A stretch of 5,896 nt of DNA. Origin: Planctomycetaceae bacterium (GTDB lineage: Bacteria; Planctomycetota; Planctomycetia; Pirellulales; Pirellulaceae). Location of the stretch: positions 1-5,896 of the forward strand of contig JAHEAM010000256.1 of assembly GCA_024642765.1 (NCBI GenBank). The letters are read 5' to 3'. Below, piece by piece: positions 1-5,896 of this stretch (within the stretch, counting starts at the first letter, position 1; each line of letters opens with the position of its first letter). The position numbers and the translations under genes were made by a program. The notes below the pieces were generated by a model. It was not told the DNA's origin, searched no databases, and was given only the letters and a program-made list of their open reading frames with translations.

Positions 1-1568
1 GCTGTCCGCTTTGTGAATCGCGACTGTTGATTCCCAATGGAACTGTAGGTACTAAAATCAAATGCCCCGACTGTCATTCCGAGGTCGACACGGGTGCCGT
101 TTTGGCTGGCAAGCAGAAAAAAACAAATCAAACGAATGCTAAGGCTGTTGTCGAAGACCCGACAGATTTTGATCTTGAGAAGAATGCGTTTCAATTGGCC
201 GACGTTGATGCGTCGGTCAAGAAATCTTTTGGCCTTGAAACCGACAATTGGAAAAACGAAGACGATATCTTCGAAAAGGATATTGTCGCGACAGGAGAAG
301 CTCTCGCCCCGATCCCGATCGCAACGCGGCCGGACTTTAGCCGCGAACATCGCAGCAGTGATGAAGTCGATTCAGGCGAGTTAAGTTTGGCTCCATTGGA
401 AGACGAGGGGATCAGAGCTCTTGAGCGCGAAATCTCGACATTTGACGATCCATTTGCCGATGATGCAAACCGTGGCCATTCGCCCAACAAAACGGCAGGG
501 TCGACGGAAGAATATCAGTTGCAAATCGAAGACCTGCCGCCATCACCAAAAATCGTCGCTTCGCCCAAAGCAAATGTTGAGCCAAAGAGTCCAGTCCCGA
601 AAAGCACAAGTCCCGGGAAAAACCCGAAAAACCTTGACCCCAAAAATGCGGAACCCAAACCGCCGGCAAAACCAAATGTCGCGATTGATTCGCCAAAAGA
701 AGTCCAGTTCGCAAGCCCATATGCTGCCCCCAAGTCCGAGCGGCTGACTCCCGAAGAAGCTGAGTTGGAAAGAAACCCCATTGGTACGAACTTGGATCAA
801 CTCGGAGTCTTCAGTACAAAAGATGTCGCGTGGGCCACCAAGATGTTCACTGACAGTCAATTGCTGGTCCGGCTCGGATTGGTCTCGGGTGTCTTGACGA
901 TGGCCTACCTGTTGCTTGGCACGGCGGTTCGCTATTGGAATTCGGGTGGAGACGGTGCATTGCACTACGCGTTAGCAGCGATGTTTGGTTTTCCAGGCTT
1001 GCTCTTGTTTGTGGTCGGATGGGTGGCGGCGGTAGCCTGTTGTGGATTTGCATTTGAGAGTGGCGGGAATCTTAAACCCAAGTTTTTCGATTGGTCTGAA
1101 GTGACTTTTTCCGATTACGTTTCGAAAGTCAAGTCATTTGGAATCGCATTGTGGGTAGCTGCTTTACCAGGTGTTTTCCTGGGCATTGTCTCTGTGACAC
1201 TAACGTTTCCGTTTGCCGCTGCAGGATTGTTTGTTTCAGCGTTTGCCGTTTTTTTGGGACCTTTGTTTTTGTTAGCGGCCTACGTCAATGAATCGCCATT
1301 CATGGTTTTTTCGGCGCGAGTTAATCGCTATGCGGCCGCCCAGACAACGCATTGGGCACGCTTTTTACCAGCCAGTTTGGTAAGTTGGTTTTTGATGGCG
1401 ATTGGAATAGGCGTGATGTATATGCCTACAATCATTTCACTTTTTCTGGGATCGGTGTTGCAATTGCTCGGGCTTTGGTACTTCAGCTCGTTTACGGGGT
1501 TGTATGTTGGGTTGATTTCTGAAGACATTGAGAAACTTGAAAGAGCCCAAAAGAAACAAGCTCGTTGA
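1..1568 (+). CDS. Zinc-ribbon multi-pass membrane protein, 5'-truncated by the window edge
   Basis: The reading frame is already open at the window edge: codons from position 3 read C-P-L-C-E-S-R-L-L and continue into the frame that a TTG at 27 would only appear to start. A second CPDC follows, giving CxxC-x16-CxxC, the layout of small MJ0042-like zinc ribbons common at the N-terminus of planctomycete membrane proteins. The TTG at 27 would cut this ribbon in half, so the real start lies upstream. Counting residues from that TTG: an acidic and polar stretch (about 30-165), a Lys/Pro-rich linker (about 170-240), then about six hydrophobic segments (near 279-302, 314-345, 369-398, 399-421, 448-470 and 471-497) and a short charged tail. 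No catalytic motif is visible and I do not recognise the membrane domain. The layout suggests a membrane-anchored protein with a cytoplasmic zinc-binding head; function unknown. The next gene overlaps its stop. Confidence 0.85.
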   Translation, partial: CPLCESRLLIPNGTVGTKIKCPDCHSEVDTGAVLAGKQKKTNQTNAKAVVEDPTDFDLEKNAFQLADVDASVKKSFGLETDNWKNEDDIFEKDIVATGEALAPIPIATRPDFSREHRSSDEVDSGELSLAPLEDEGIRALEREISTFDDPFADDANRGHSPNKTAGSTEEYQLQIEDLPPSPKIVASPKANVEPKSPVPKSTSPGKNPKNLDPKNAEPKPPAKPNVAIDSPKEVQFASPYAAPKSERLTPEEAELERNPIGTNLDQLGVFSTKDVAWATKMFTDSQLLVRLGLVSGVLTMAYLLLGTAVRYWNSGGDGALHYALAAMFGFPGLLLFVVGWVAAVACCGFAFESGGNLKPKFFDWSEVTFSDYVSKVKSFGIALWVAALPGVFLGIVSVTLTFPFAAAGLFVSAFAVFLGPLFLLAAYVNESPFMVFSARVNRYAAAQTTHWARFLPASLVSWFLMAIGIGVMYMPTIISLFLGSVLQLLGLWYFSSFTGLYVGLISEDIEKLERAQKKQAR

Positions 1569-2056
1569 GATCGCAATTTGTGCGCTTGGGTACCACAATC
1601 TGTTCCGTTCTTTTTGTCGCGGGGCTGTCATTTTTTGGCATCTGTGCCAAATTGTCTGAACTGAACACAGCATTCCAAAAGCTAATAAACAAGATGCCAA
1701 AAAAACCAAAAATTTCAAAAGCCACGGGCAAGGTCAGCAACTTAGCAGAAAAGAAGCACGACGCTGCTGATCTAAGGCAAGATGCTACTGGGTTCGGACA
1801 AGATGCAACGCCAAGTCCAGAAAGGATGTCGCCAGAGACTTGGAGCAAACGACTTTTGCTTGCCGTCGGCGGGTTCTGTCTCGTTTCTCTAGGCGCGGCA
1901 ACTTTCTTTGGTTTTTTTCGCGTGTTTGGTCAGGAAAACAATACAGCACCGTCTCAGGCCGAATGGCTACTTTCTTTCGTGATGCTCGCTATGTTTGCCA
2001 TCATTCCAATTGGAATAGGTGCCTATTTGATTTTCAAAAACATGGTCGGAAAGTAA
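1565..2056 (+). CDS. Small membrane protein of unknown function, coupled to the upstream gene
   Basis: This is an unrecognised 163-residue protein if it starts at the TTG at 1565, which overlaps the upstream TGA stop as TTGA. That 4-base overlap favours translational coupling. The first about 30 residues then form a hydrophobic segment (signal anchor or signal peptide, about residues 8-27). A basic and polar stretch with a short imperfect repeat (QDATGFGQDAT) follows, then two more hydrophobic segments (about 95-118 and 133-159) and a short C-terminus ending in GK. The alternative start is the ATG at 1694, giving 120 residues beginning MPKKPK and only two membrane segments, and leaving a gap of about 125 bases after the upstream gene. 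Neither start has a clear ribosome binding site. I choose the longer form for the overlap and the coherent hydrophobic N-terminus, but the start is uncertain. The pairing suggests it works with the upstream membrane protein; that is inference. Confidence 0.65.
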   Translation: MRSQFVRLGTTICSVLFVAGLSFFGICAKLSELNTAFQKLINKMPKKPKISKATGKVSNLAEKKHDAADLRQDATGFGQDATPSPERMSPETWSKRLLLAVGGFCLVSLGAATFFGFFRVFGQENNTAPSQAEWLLSFVMLAMFAIIPIGIGAYLIFKNMVGK

Positions 2057-2102
2057 TGGCCCCGTCGCGTCGGGCAATTGGAATCGAATCTCAAGGAGCT
2101 GG

Positions 2103-4025
2103 TTATTTTGTGTGTCTCTTAGCTTTCCAACGGGTTGCCATTCGTTTGTGATATTCATCTGCGCTTGGGTCGGCCAAGACACGCTCGATCCAAGTGTTTG
2201 AAACGATATCTTCCAATTCTAAATCTGTAATTGTATTGAGAAGTAGCTGGGTCGAAGGCGCGTTATGCTCCGATTCGAGCTCGCGAGCAAGGGCTGTGCG
2301 TGCGATGTCAGCAGCGCCTTGGTTGAAGATGGCTCGTGCTGCGAGAATCCGATTTGTGGACTCCGAATCTTCTAACGATTGGGTGAGGGCATCGGAAATG
2401 GCCGGCATGCGCAATTCACCCGCGTTCAACATCAACGAGCCGACAAGTCCCCAATAACGAACTACGGCGCGATCAGAGTGGATTGCTGCCACAAGAATAT
2501 TCATTCTTTCTGCTGATTGCGTATGGACTGCAAAAGCCGTTGAAATCAGCTCTGCCAATTCACGTTTATTCTGAAGCGTCCATTCAGTAATTGGCCGATC
2601 GCCTACAAGGTTCTCAAAAAGTCCTTCGGCGATCACACCAGAATCGTTCGCTGCGATCATCGTTGACATGAGTCGTTGTCGCATCGTTTCGACGGTCGCC
2701 AAGTGTTGAGGAGACATGGCTAGATTGTTGATCTCCCAAGGATCGTTCTTTAGATCAAACAAGGCCTCGACGGGTTGCGGCGTTTGCCATTGCCAGGTCT
2801 TCGTTTCATCAAGTTTTCCGGTCGTGGCGGCAAGCTGCCAGGCACTCCAACCTGGCATCGAGAGCGGATAATAACTGTAGGGAGCCCCGGTCAGATGTGG
2901 CGCGAATTGCCGGATGTATTTGTAGCGTCCATCCGTTAGGCCTCGCCGCATACCAACCAATTCATCAAATCGATCGGCATACAGAAAAACGAATGGGTCG
3001 TTTGGCGGCGGTTTGCGATGTGTCCCCAAGAACGCTCGGCCTTGCATATACTGCGGCGGCTCGAGACCGACGATCGAAATTAGCGTCGGTGCAAAGTCCA
3101 CAAACGAAACCAGCTCGTCTGTTGATGCCGCGTTTTGAACATCGGAAAGCTCTTGAAACTTCCTCGGCACGCGAACGAGCAATGGAATGCGAGTACCCGT
3201 ATCCTCAAGATAACGTTTGCCGCGCGGCGTTGGTCCACCATGATCCGCGAAATAGAAAACAATAGTGTCGTCTGCCAATCCTGCTGATTCGAGTTCGTCG
3301 AGCAATTCGCCCACGCGCTTATCTAGCGCTGACAAGACATCATGATATATCGCGAAGTCGTTGCGAATCTCGGGTAAGTCTGGCAAATAAGGCGGAAGTG
3401 ATAACTGAAGTGGATTCAATCGTGTTTGTTTTGGGATGACCGATTGAGCGCGATTGCGTTTGACAGTTTGTGGAAAAAGAGAACTTTCGTGACTCACTGT
3501 CAAATTGAAAATCGCAAAAAAAGGCGACTCCTGTGGGCGGTTACGGTAATGGGCCTGCCCTGAACATTCATCCCAAATCGCTCGGTCATCGCCGCGGATG
3601 TTGAAATCTGTTTTCGAATTATTGGTGCAATAATATCCTTGCTCACGCAGGTAGTTCACATACGGCTGAAAGGACTCATCGATTGCGTAACGACTACGCA
3701 TGTGTTGAGTGCCTTGGGTGACAGCATAAACGCCGGTCAGCAATGTAGAACGCGCCACGGCACACACAGGTGCATTCGCATAGGCTCTGGTGAATTGGAT
3801 CGAGGAATTGGCGAGTGCATCCAGTCGCGGTGTCTGCGCGTCTGGATTGCCATAACAACCCAGCCAAAACGCCGAATTGTCCTCGCTCGTGATCCAAAGA
3901 ATGTTGGGGCGTTTACGTGTCGGAGTTGGAGAAACGTCCAAATCGTTAGCATTCAAGTTCACCGGCATCAACAACAACTGAACGAGCAGGCAAACAAAAA
4001 TCGGGAAAAGCCTTATTGTGATCAT
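2103..4025 (-). CDS. Secreted type I sulfatase with HEAT-like C-terminal tail and atypical CAVAR active-site motif
   Basis: Predicted sulfate-ester hydrolase (alkaline phosphatase superfamily, S1 sulfatases), 640 residues from the ATG at 4025. This start puts a hydrophobic signal peptide at residues 1 to about 26 (cleavage plausible after LNA); an in-frame ATG at 4118 would add 31 residues in front of it and run through the candidate promoter. Visible core: N-terminal metal-binding strand NILWITSEDN (Glu48/Asp49), sulfatase signature PVCAVARSTLLTG with the candidate formylglycine Cys88, GTQHMRS just after it, a His in TVSHESS (179), and ADHGG...RGK (Asp261, His262, Lys270) leading to TGTRIPLLVRVP. 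The family's end-of-core motif, EALFDLKNDPWEINNLA, is at about 420-436. About residues 500-610 are helical and HEAT-like, as in many planctomycete sulfatases. The usual Cys-x-Pro-x-Arg has Val in place of Pro. Substrate cannot be read from sequence; a sulfated polysaccharide in the periplasm or outside the cell is the likely class. It is monocistronic and convergent with the preceding pair. Confidence 0.93.
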   Translation of the reverse strand: MITIRLFPIFVCLLVQLLLMPVNLNANDLDVSPTPTRKRPNILWITSEDNSAFWLGCYGNPDAQTPRLDALANSSIQFTRAYANAPVCAVARSTLLTGVYAVTQGTQHMRSRYAIDESFQPYVNYLREQGYYCTNNSKTDFNIRGDDRAIWDECSGQAHYRNRPQESPFFAIFNLTVSHESSLFPQTVKRNRAQSVIPKQTRLNPLQLSLPPYLPDLPEIRNDFAIYHDVLSALDKRVGELLDELESAGLADDTIVFYFADHGGPTPRGKRYLEDTGTRIPLLVRVPRKFQELSDVQNAASTDELVSFVDFAPTLISIVGLEPPQYMQGRAFLGTHRKPPPNDPFVFLYADRFDELVGMRRGLTDGRYKYIRQFAPHLTGAPYSYYPLSMPGWSAWQLAATTGKLDETKTWQWQTPQPVEALFDLKNDPWEINNLAMSPQHLATVETMRQRLMSTMIAANDSGVIAEGLFENLVGDRPITEWTLQNKRELAELISTAFAVHTQSAERMNILVAAIHSDRAVVRYWGLVGSLMLNAGELRMPAISDALTQSLEDSESTNRILAARAIFNQGAADIARTALARELESEHNAPSTQLLLNTITDLELEDIVSNTWIERVLADPSADEYHKRMATRWKAKRHTK

Positions 4026-4056
4026 GAATTCGTCAACGATTTTCAGAAAATGCGAA

Positions 4057-4101
4057 CATGGAAATATCCATGCAGTATACCGCAGTCCCCCATCCTTTGA
4101 A
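4057..4101 (-). promoter_or_regulatory. Candidate sigma70-type promoter and adjacent dyad for the sulfatase gene
   Basis: On the minus strand, TTCAAA (4101-4096) is followed after 16 bases by TATACT (4079-4074), a close match to the -10 consensus, although the -35 matches only 4 of 6. Transcription would begin near 4067, giving an untranslated leader of about 40 bases before the ATG at 4025. A perfect inverted repeat, CATGGA-AATA-TCCATG (4057-4072), covers the predicted start site immediately downstream of the -10 box, where a repressor could bind. All of this is pattern matching; no transcription data support it. Confidence 0.35.
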
Positions 4102-4297
4102 CGGCGAACAAATGTCATGGACTGGCGTCGACTGGCATCATGAAACAGCGAAACAAATTCGGGTACAATCGATCCAGGCTCAGCCGGAATTTTTGATTCT
4201 CAAATGGATGAACAAGGCTGGCGAATTTGCAGACGTTTTGTTTCGATTGACTCTCCTTAACTTGAATTCACGATGGCGATTTCTTTCACTCTGTTGA
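4058..4297 (+). CDS. Doubtful 79-residue ORF upstream of and overlapping fhcC
   Basis: An open frame starting at ATG 4058 fills most of the gap between the divergent sulfatase and fhcC and overlaps the first 25 bases of fhcC in the +1 frame. The product would be a soluble, unremarkable protein with several Trp and His residues (TGVDWHHET region) and no motif I recognise. For it: length, ordinary amino-acid composition, and the overlap with fhcC, which could couple translation. Against it: no ribosome binding site, its start codon lies within the dyad of the sulfatase promoter region, and no clear promoter precedes it. It may be a chance frame across the fhcC leader. Apart from this and the promoter elements listed separately, I see nothing definite in 4026-4272. 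Confidence 0.2.
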   Translation: MEISMQYTAVPHPLNGEQMSWTGVDWHHETAKQIRVQSIQAQPEFLILKWMNKAGEFADVLFRLTLLNLNSRWRFLSLC

Positions 4298-5157
4298 ATC
4301 GAATCGATATGTCCCTAGACATGTCTCGAGTACAAGAAAAATTGCGCGCATGCAATTCCCAGCGGGACGCTGAGCAAATCGTCGTTAGCGATGGCAACCG
4401 TGAAGTTGAGCTAGGCGAGATGTTCACGATTGTTGGGGATACTAACGCAGGCGTTCAAGTTTGGAACGGCGATTTCAGCCGCGCGGATGGTATGGCTGCT
4501 GGCCTAGTCGATGAGCACATCGTTATCAACGGCGATGTGGGTCACCGCGCTGGGGCTCGCATGGTTGGCGGACACCTAAGAATACAAGGCAATGTTCGCA
4601 ACGGACTTGGTAGTGCAATGCAAGGCGGAGAGATATGGCTGCATGGTAACGCGGGTGACCGTGTCGGAGCCGCAGAGGCACCAAGTGAAAAAGGAATGCG
4701 CGGCGGCAAGATTTTTGTTAGCGGCACTGCGGGCGATATGGTTGGTTTTCGGATGCGGCGCGGAACGATTGTCGTCGGTGGATGTGTTGGGAAACTAACT
4801 GGCTATCAAATGCTGGCCGGAACAATCGTTTGCGCTGATAACGTAGAATTAGAATTGGGTCGCGAGATGCGACGCGGAACGATCCTGGCACTGAACTCCA
4901 AAAATACAGTAGTTGCATCGCCAACATTTCGACTTTCGGGACAGTTTCAGTTCAGTGCAATTGAGGTTCTCTTGCGGCAGTTACAAAAGTCACTAAACGC
5001 GTCAATCTTTGCCAACAAAAACAGTTGTTTAACGTCCGAATGGCAACAACTCAACGCCATTCTTGAAAACCGCTTCCATCAACACTGGAATCTGTTCTAC
5101 GGGGACCACCTTCACGGTGGGCGCGGCGAAATCCTGACGCCTGTTACCAGCGCATAA
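4273..5157 (+). CDS. fhcC: Formyltransferase/hydrolase complex subunit C (formylmethanofuran dehydrogenase subunit C-like)
   Basis: The 294-residue product is homologous to FwdC/FmdC of methanogens and FhcC of methylotrophic bacteria. In bacteria the cytoplasmic FhcABCD complex releases formate from formyl-tetrahydromethanopterin through a formyl-methanofuran-type carrier, the last step of H4MPT-linked formaldehyde oxidation; FhcC is a structural beta-helix subunit without catalytic residues. The sequence shows the hallmark repeated G-x-x-G-x-x-x-G unit: GDVGHRAG (87), GNVRNGLG (106), GNAGDRVG (125), GTAGDMVG (151), GCVGKLTG (170), each followed by a Gly-rich turn about six residues later. 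A longer insert, AEAPSEKGMRGG, follows the third repeat. The N-terminus (MAISFTLL...MSLDMS) and C-terminus (GDHLHGGRGEILTP) both match the family pattern, which fixes the ATG at 4273. No Shine-Dalgarno sequence precedes it. No other C1 gene lies in the window, consistent with the dispersed C1 genes known in planctomycetes. A hairpin terminator follows the stop directly. Confidence 0.92.
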   Translation: MAISFTLLNRIDMSLDMSRVQEKLRACNSQRDAEQIVVSDGNREVELGEMFTIVGDTNAGVQVWNGDFSRADGMAAGLVDEHIVINGDVGHRAGARMVGGHLRIQGNVRNGLGSAMQGGEIWLHGNAGDRVGAAEAPSEKGMRGGKIFVSGTAGDMVGFRMRRGTIVVGGCVGKLTGYQMLAGTIVCADNVELELGREMRRGTILALNSKNTVVASPTFRLSGQFQFSAIEVLLRQLQKSLNASIFANKNSCLTSEWQQLNAILENRFHQHWNLFYGDHLHGGRGEILTPVTSA

Positions 5158-5190
5158 AAAACGCCGACTGCTGCCGGCGTTTCTTGTTTG
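5158..5190. terminator. Bidirectional intrinsic terminator between fhcC and gap
   Basis: AAACGCCG (5159-5166) pairs perfectly with CGGCGTTT (5175-5182), giving an 8-bp stem with an 8-base loop. On the plus strand it is followed by TTTCTTGTTT, starting one base after the fhcC stop. On the minus strand the A-run beside the stop codon reads as TTTTTT, making an even better terminator for the convergent gap transcript. One element therefore serves both genes. Confidence 0.85.
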
Positions 5191-5215
5191 GAGTATCGAT
5201 ATTTTTTCGAATCGC

Positions 5216-5270
5216 AATTGTTATGCCCGAGGCCACACGGCCATTCGGCTCACGGCTTGGGCAAACAATT
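5216..5270 (-). other. Long imperfect stem-loop overlapping the gap stop codon
   Basis: AATTGTT (5216-5222) pairs with AACAATT (5264-5270) and, past a single bulged A at 5223, TGCCCGAG (5224-5231) pairs with CTTGGGCA (5256-5263, one G-U pair). This gives a 15-bp stem around a loop of about 24 bases that itself holds a small GGCC-ACAC-GGCC hairpin (5231-5242, competing with the last stem pair). The outer arm includes two bases of the gap TAA stop (5271-5269). It lacks a following T-run in the gap direction, so it is not a simple terminator. It could protect the 3' end of the gap mRNA; that is inference. Confidence 0.5.
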
Positions 5271-5896
5271 ACATTTTGCCCAACAACGCGATCAGGTCTG
5301 CGGTGCGGCAACTGTATCCCCATTCGTTGTCATACCAGCTGACGACTTTCGCAAGTTTGCCTTTATTGCCAAGGACTTGCGTGAAGTCAGCAGCGAAAAT
5401 GCTGCTGTGCGGATCGTCAATGATGTCGCTCGAAACGATTGGGTCTTCCGTATAGCTCAGGATACCTTTTAGTGGGCCTTCGGCGGCTTTCTTCATCGCG
5501 GCATTGATATCTTCTTTCGTCACGTCCTTCGCAAGATTGACAGTCAAATCAACAACACTACCAGTCGGCACGGGGACTCGCAATGAAATGCCCGTTAGCT
5601 TTCCGTTCAATTCAGGAATCACAAGCCCGACGGCTTTTGCCGCTCCGGTACTCGTTGGAATGATGTTGACTGCCGCTGAACGAGCCCGGTAGGGGTCTTT
5701 GTGCGGAAGGTCCAAAATCTGTTGGTCATTCGTATAGGCGTGAACAGTCGTCATTAGGCCTGACTCGATACCAAATGATTCGTGCAGGACCTTGGCAACC
5801 GGAGCAAGGCAATTCGTCGTGCAACTCGCGTTGGAAATGCACATCATGCTGCTGTCCAGTTTGTCTTCATTGACGCCCAATACCACGGTCAAGTCG
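5269..5896 (-). CDS. gap: Glyceraldehyde-3-phosphate dehydrogenase, type I; N-terminal part outside the window
   Basis: Catalyses the NAD-dependent, phosphorylating oxidation of glyceraldehyde 3-phosphate to 1,3-bisphosphoglycerate in cytoplasmic glycolysis, reversible in gluconeogenesis. About 209 codons are visible of a family length near 335-345, so about 130 residues (most of the Rossmann NAD-binding domain) lie beyond position 5896. The frame is open to the edge (D-L-T-V-V-L-G-V-N...); the TTG at 5892 is an internal Leu codon, not a start. The catalytic nucleophile is the Cys in SNASCTTNC (codon 5823-5821) and the base is the His in TTVHAYT (codon 5742-5740). Other signatures are NIIPTSTGAAKA, RVPVPTGSVVDLTV, SSDIIDDPHSS and WYDNEWGYS. 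The stretch HKDPYRARSAA has one Arg fewer than the common RRARAA form, a modest variation. The ending LIALLGKM is normal. All key catalytic residues in view are intact, so it should be active. It converges with fhcC and shares its terminator. Confidence 0.97.
   Translation of the reverse strand, partial: DLTVVLGVNEDKLDSSMMCISNASCTTNCLAPVAKVLHESFGIESGLMTTVHAYTNDQQILDLPHKDPYRARSAAVNIIPTSTGAAKAVGLVIPELNGKLTGISLRVPVPTGSVVDLTVNLAKDVTKEDINAAMKKAAEGPLKGILSYTEDPIVSSDIIDDPHSSIFAADFTQVLGNKGKLAKVVSWYDNEWGYSCRTADLIALLGKM

Noticed and set aside
27..29. TTG at 27 as the start of the first gene
   Set aside because: The frame is open to the window edge and the upstream codons encode the first CxxC pair (CPLC) of the zinc ribbon, so this TTG is an internal Leu codon.
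2003..2084. 14-bp palindrome ATTCCAATTGGAAT (2003-2016) and a second CAATTGGAAT at 2075-2084
   Set aside because: The first lies inside codons of a hydrophobic segment and the repeat is only 10 bases; this may be chance, and no further copies or array were seen.
2057..2102. Terminator between the convergent small membrane gene and the sulfatase
   Set aside because: Only a 4-bp stem (CCCG-TCGCGT-CGGG) is visible, with no T-run on either strand; too weak to call.
3080..3952. Several open frames on both strands inside the sulfatase gene
   Set aside because: They are out-of-frame shadows of a clearly conserved enzyme and show no domain or composition of their own.
4026..4118. In-frame ATG at 4118 giving a sulfatase 31 residues longer
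   Set aside because: It would place a charged, non-signal sequence in front of a clear signal peptide and would run through the best promoter candidate; the ATG at 4025 fits better.
4164..4169. TACAAT as a -10 box for fhcC
   Set aside because: No acceptable -35 sequence lies 16-18 bases upstream, and a lone hexamer is expected by chance in a region of this size.
4542..4927. Antisense and alternate-frame ORFs within fhcC
   Set aside because: They arise from the Gly-rich repeats of fhcC read in other frames; the fhcC frame carries the family motifs throughout.

Overview
The gene content suggests a planctomycete, probably Pirellulaceae-like; this is inference from family content, not a marker gene. 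The pointers are a secreted type I sulfatase of the 'NILWITSEDN' kind, a bacterial formyltransferase/hydrolase subunit C (fhcC, the tetrahydromethanopterin C1 pathway shared by methylotrophic proteobacteria and planctomycetes), and a CPxC-type zinc-ribbon membrane protein with a long charged linker. Base composition looks close to even. None of the starts that can be judged has a convincing Shine-Dalgarno sequence.

Layout: (1) 1-1568, plus strand: 3' part of a zinc-ribbon, multi-pass membrane protein. Its start lies upstream of the window; the window opens inside the zinc ribbon. (2) 1565-2056, plus strand: a small unrecognised membrane protein whose TTG start overlaps the previous stop by 4 bases, so the two look translationally coupled. 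(3) 2103-4025, minus strand: a secreted sulfatase with a C-terminal HEAT-like tail, convergent with the previous pair across a 46-base gap. (4) 4026-4272: a divergent intergenic region with a candidate sulfatase promoter, a perfect dyad beside it, and a doubtful small ORF that runs into fhcC. (5) 4273-5157, plus strand: fhcC. (6) 5158-5268: a bidirectional intrinsic terminator plus a second long stem-loop that reaches into the gap stop codon. (7) 5269-5896, minus strand: C-terminal two thirds of glyceraldehyde-3-phosphate dehydrogenase, running off the window end.

The genes do not form one pathway. Central carbon metabolism (gap), H4MPT-linked C1 oxidation or detoxification (fhcC), sulfated glycan degradation (sulfatase) and an uncharacterised membrane pair sit side by side in mostly single-gene units. 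I saw no tRNA, rRNA, CRISPR array, insertion sequence or phage gene, and no multi-gene novel system. The points most worth a second look are the non-canonical formylglycine motif of the sulfatase (Cys-Ala-Val-Ala-Arg), the stem-loop overlapping the gap stop codon, the orphan position of fhcC, and the dyad next to the sulfatase promoter.
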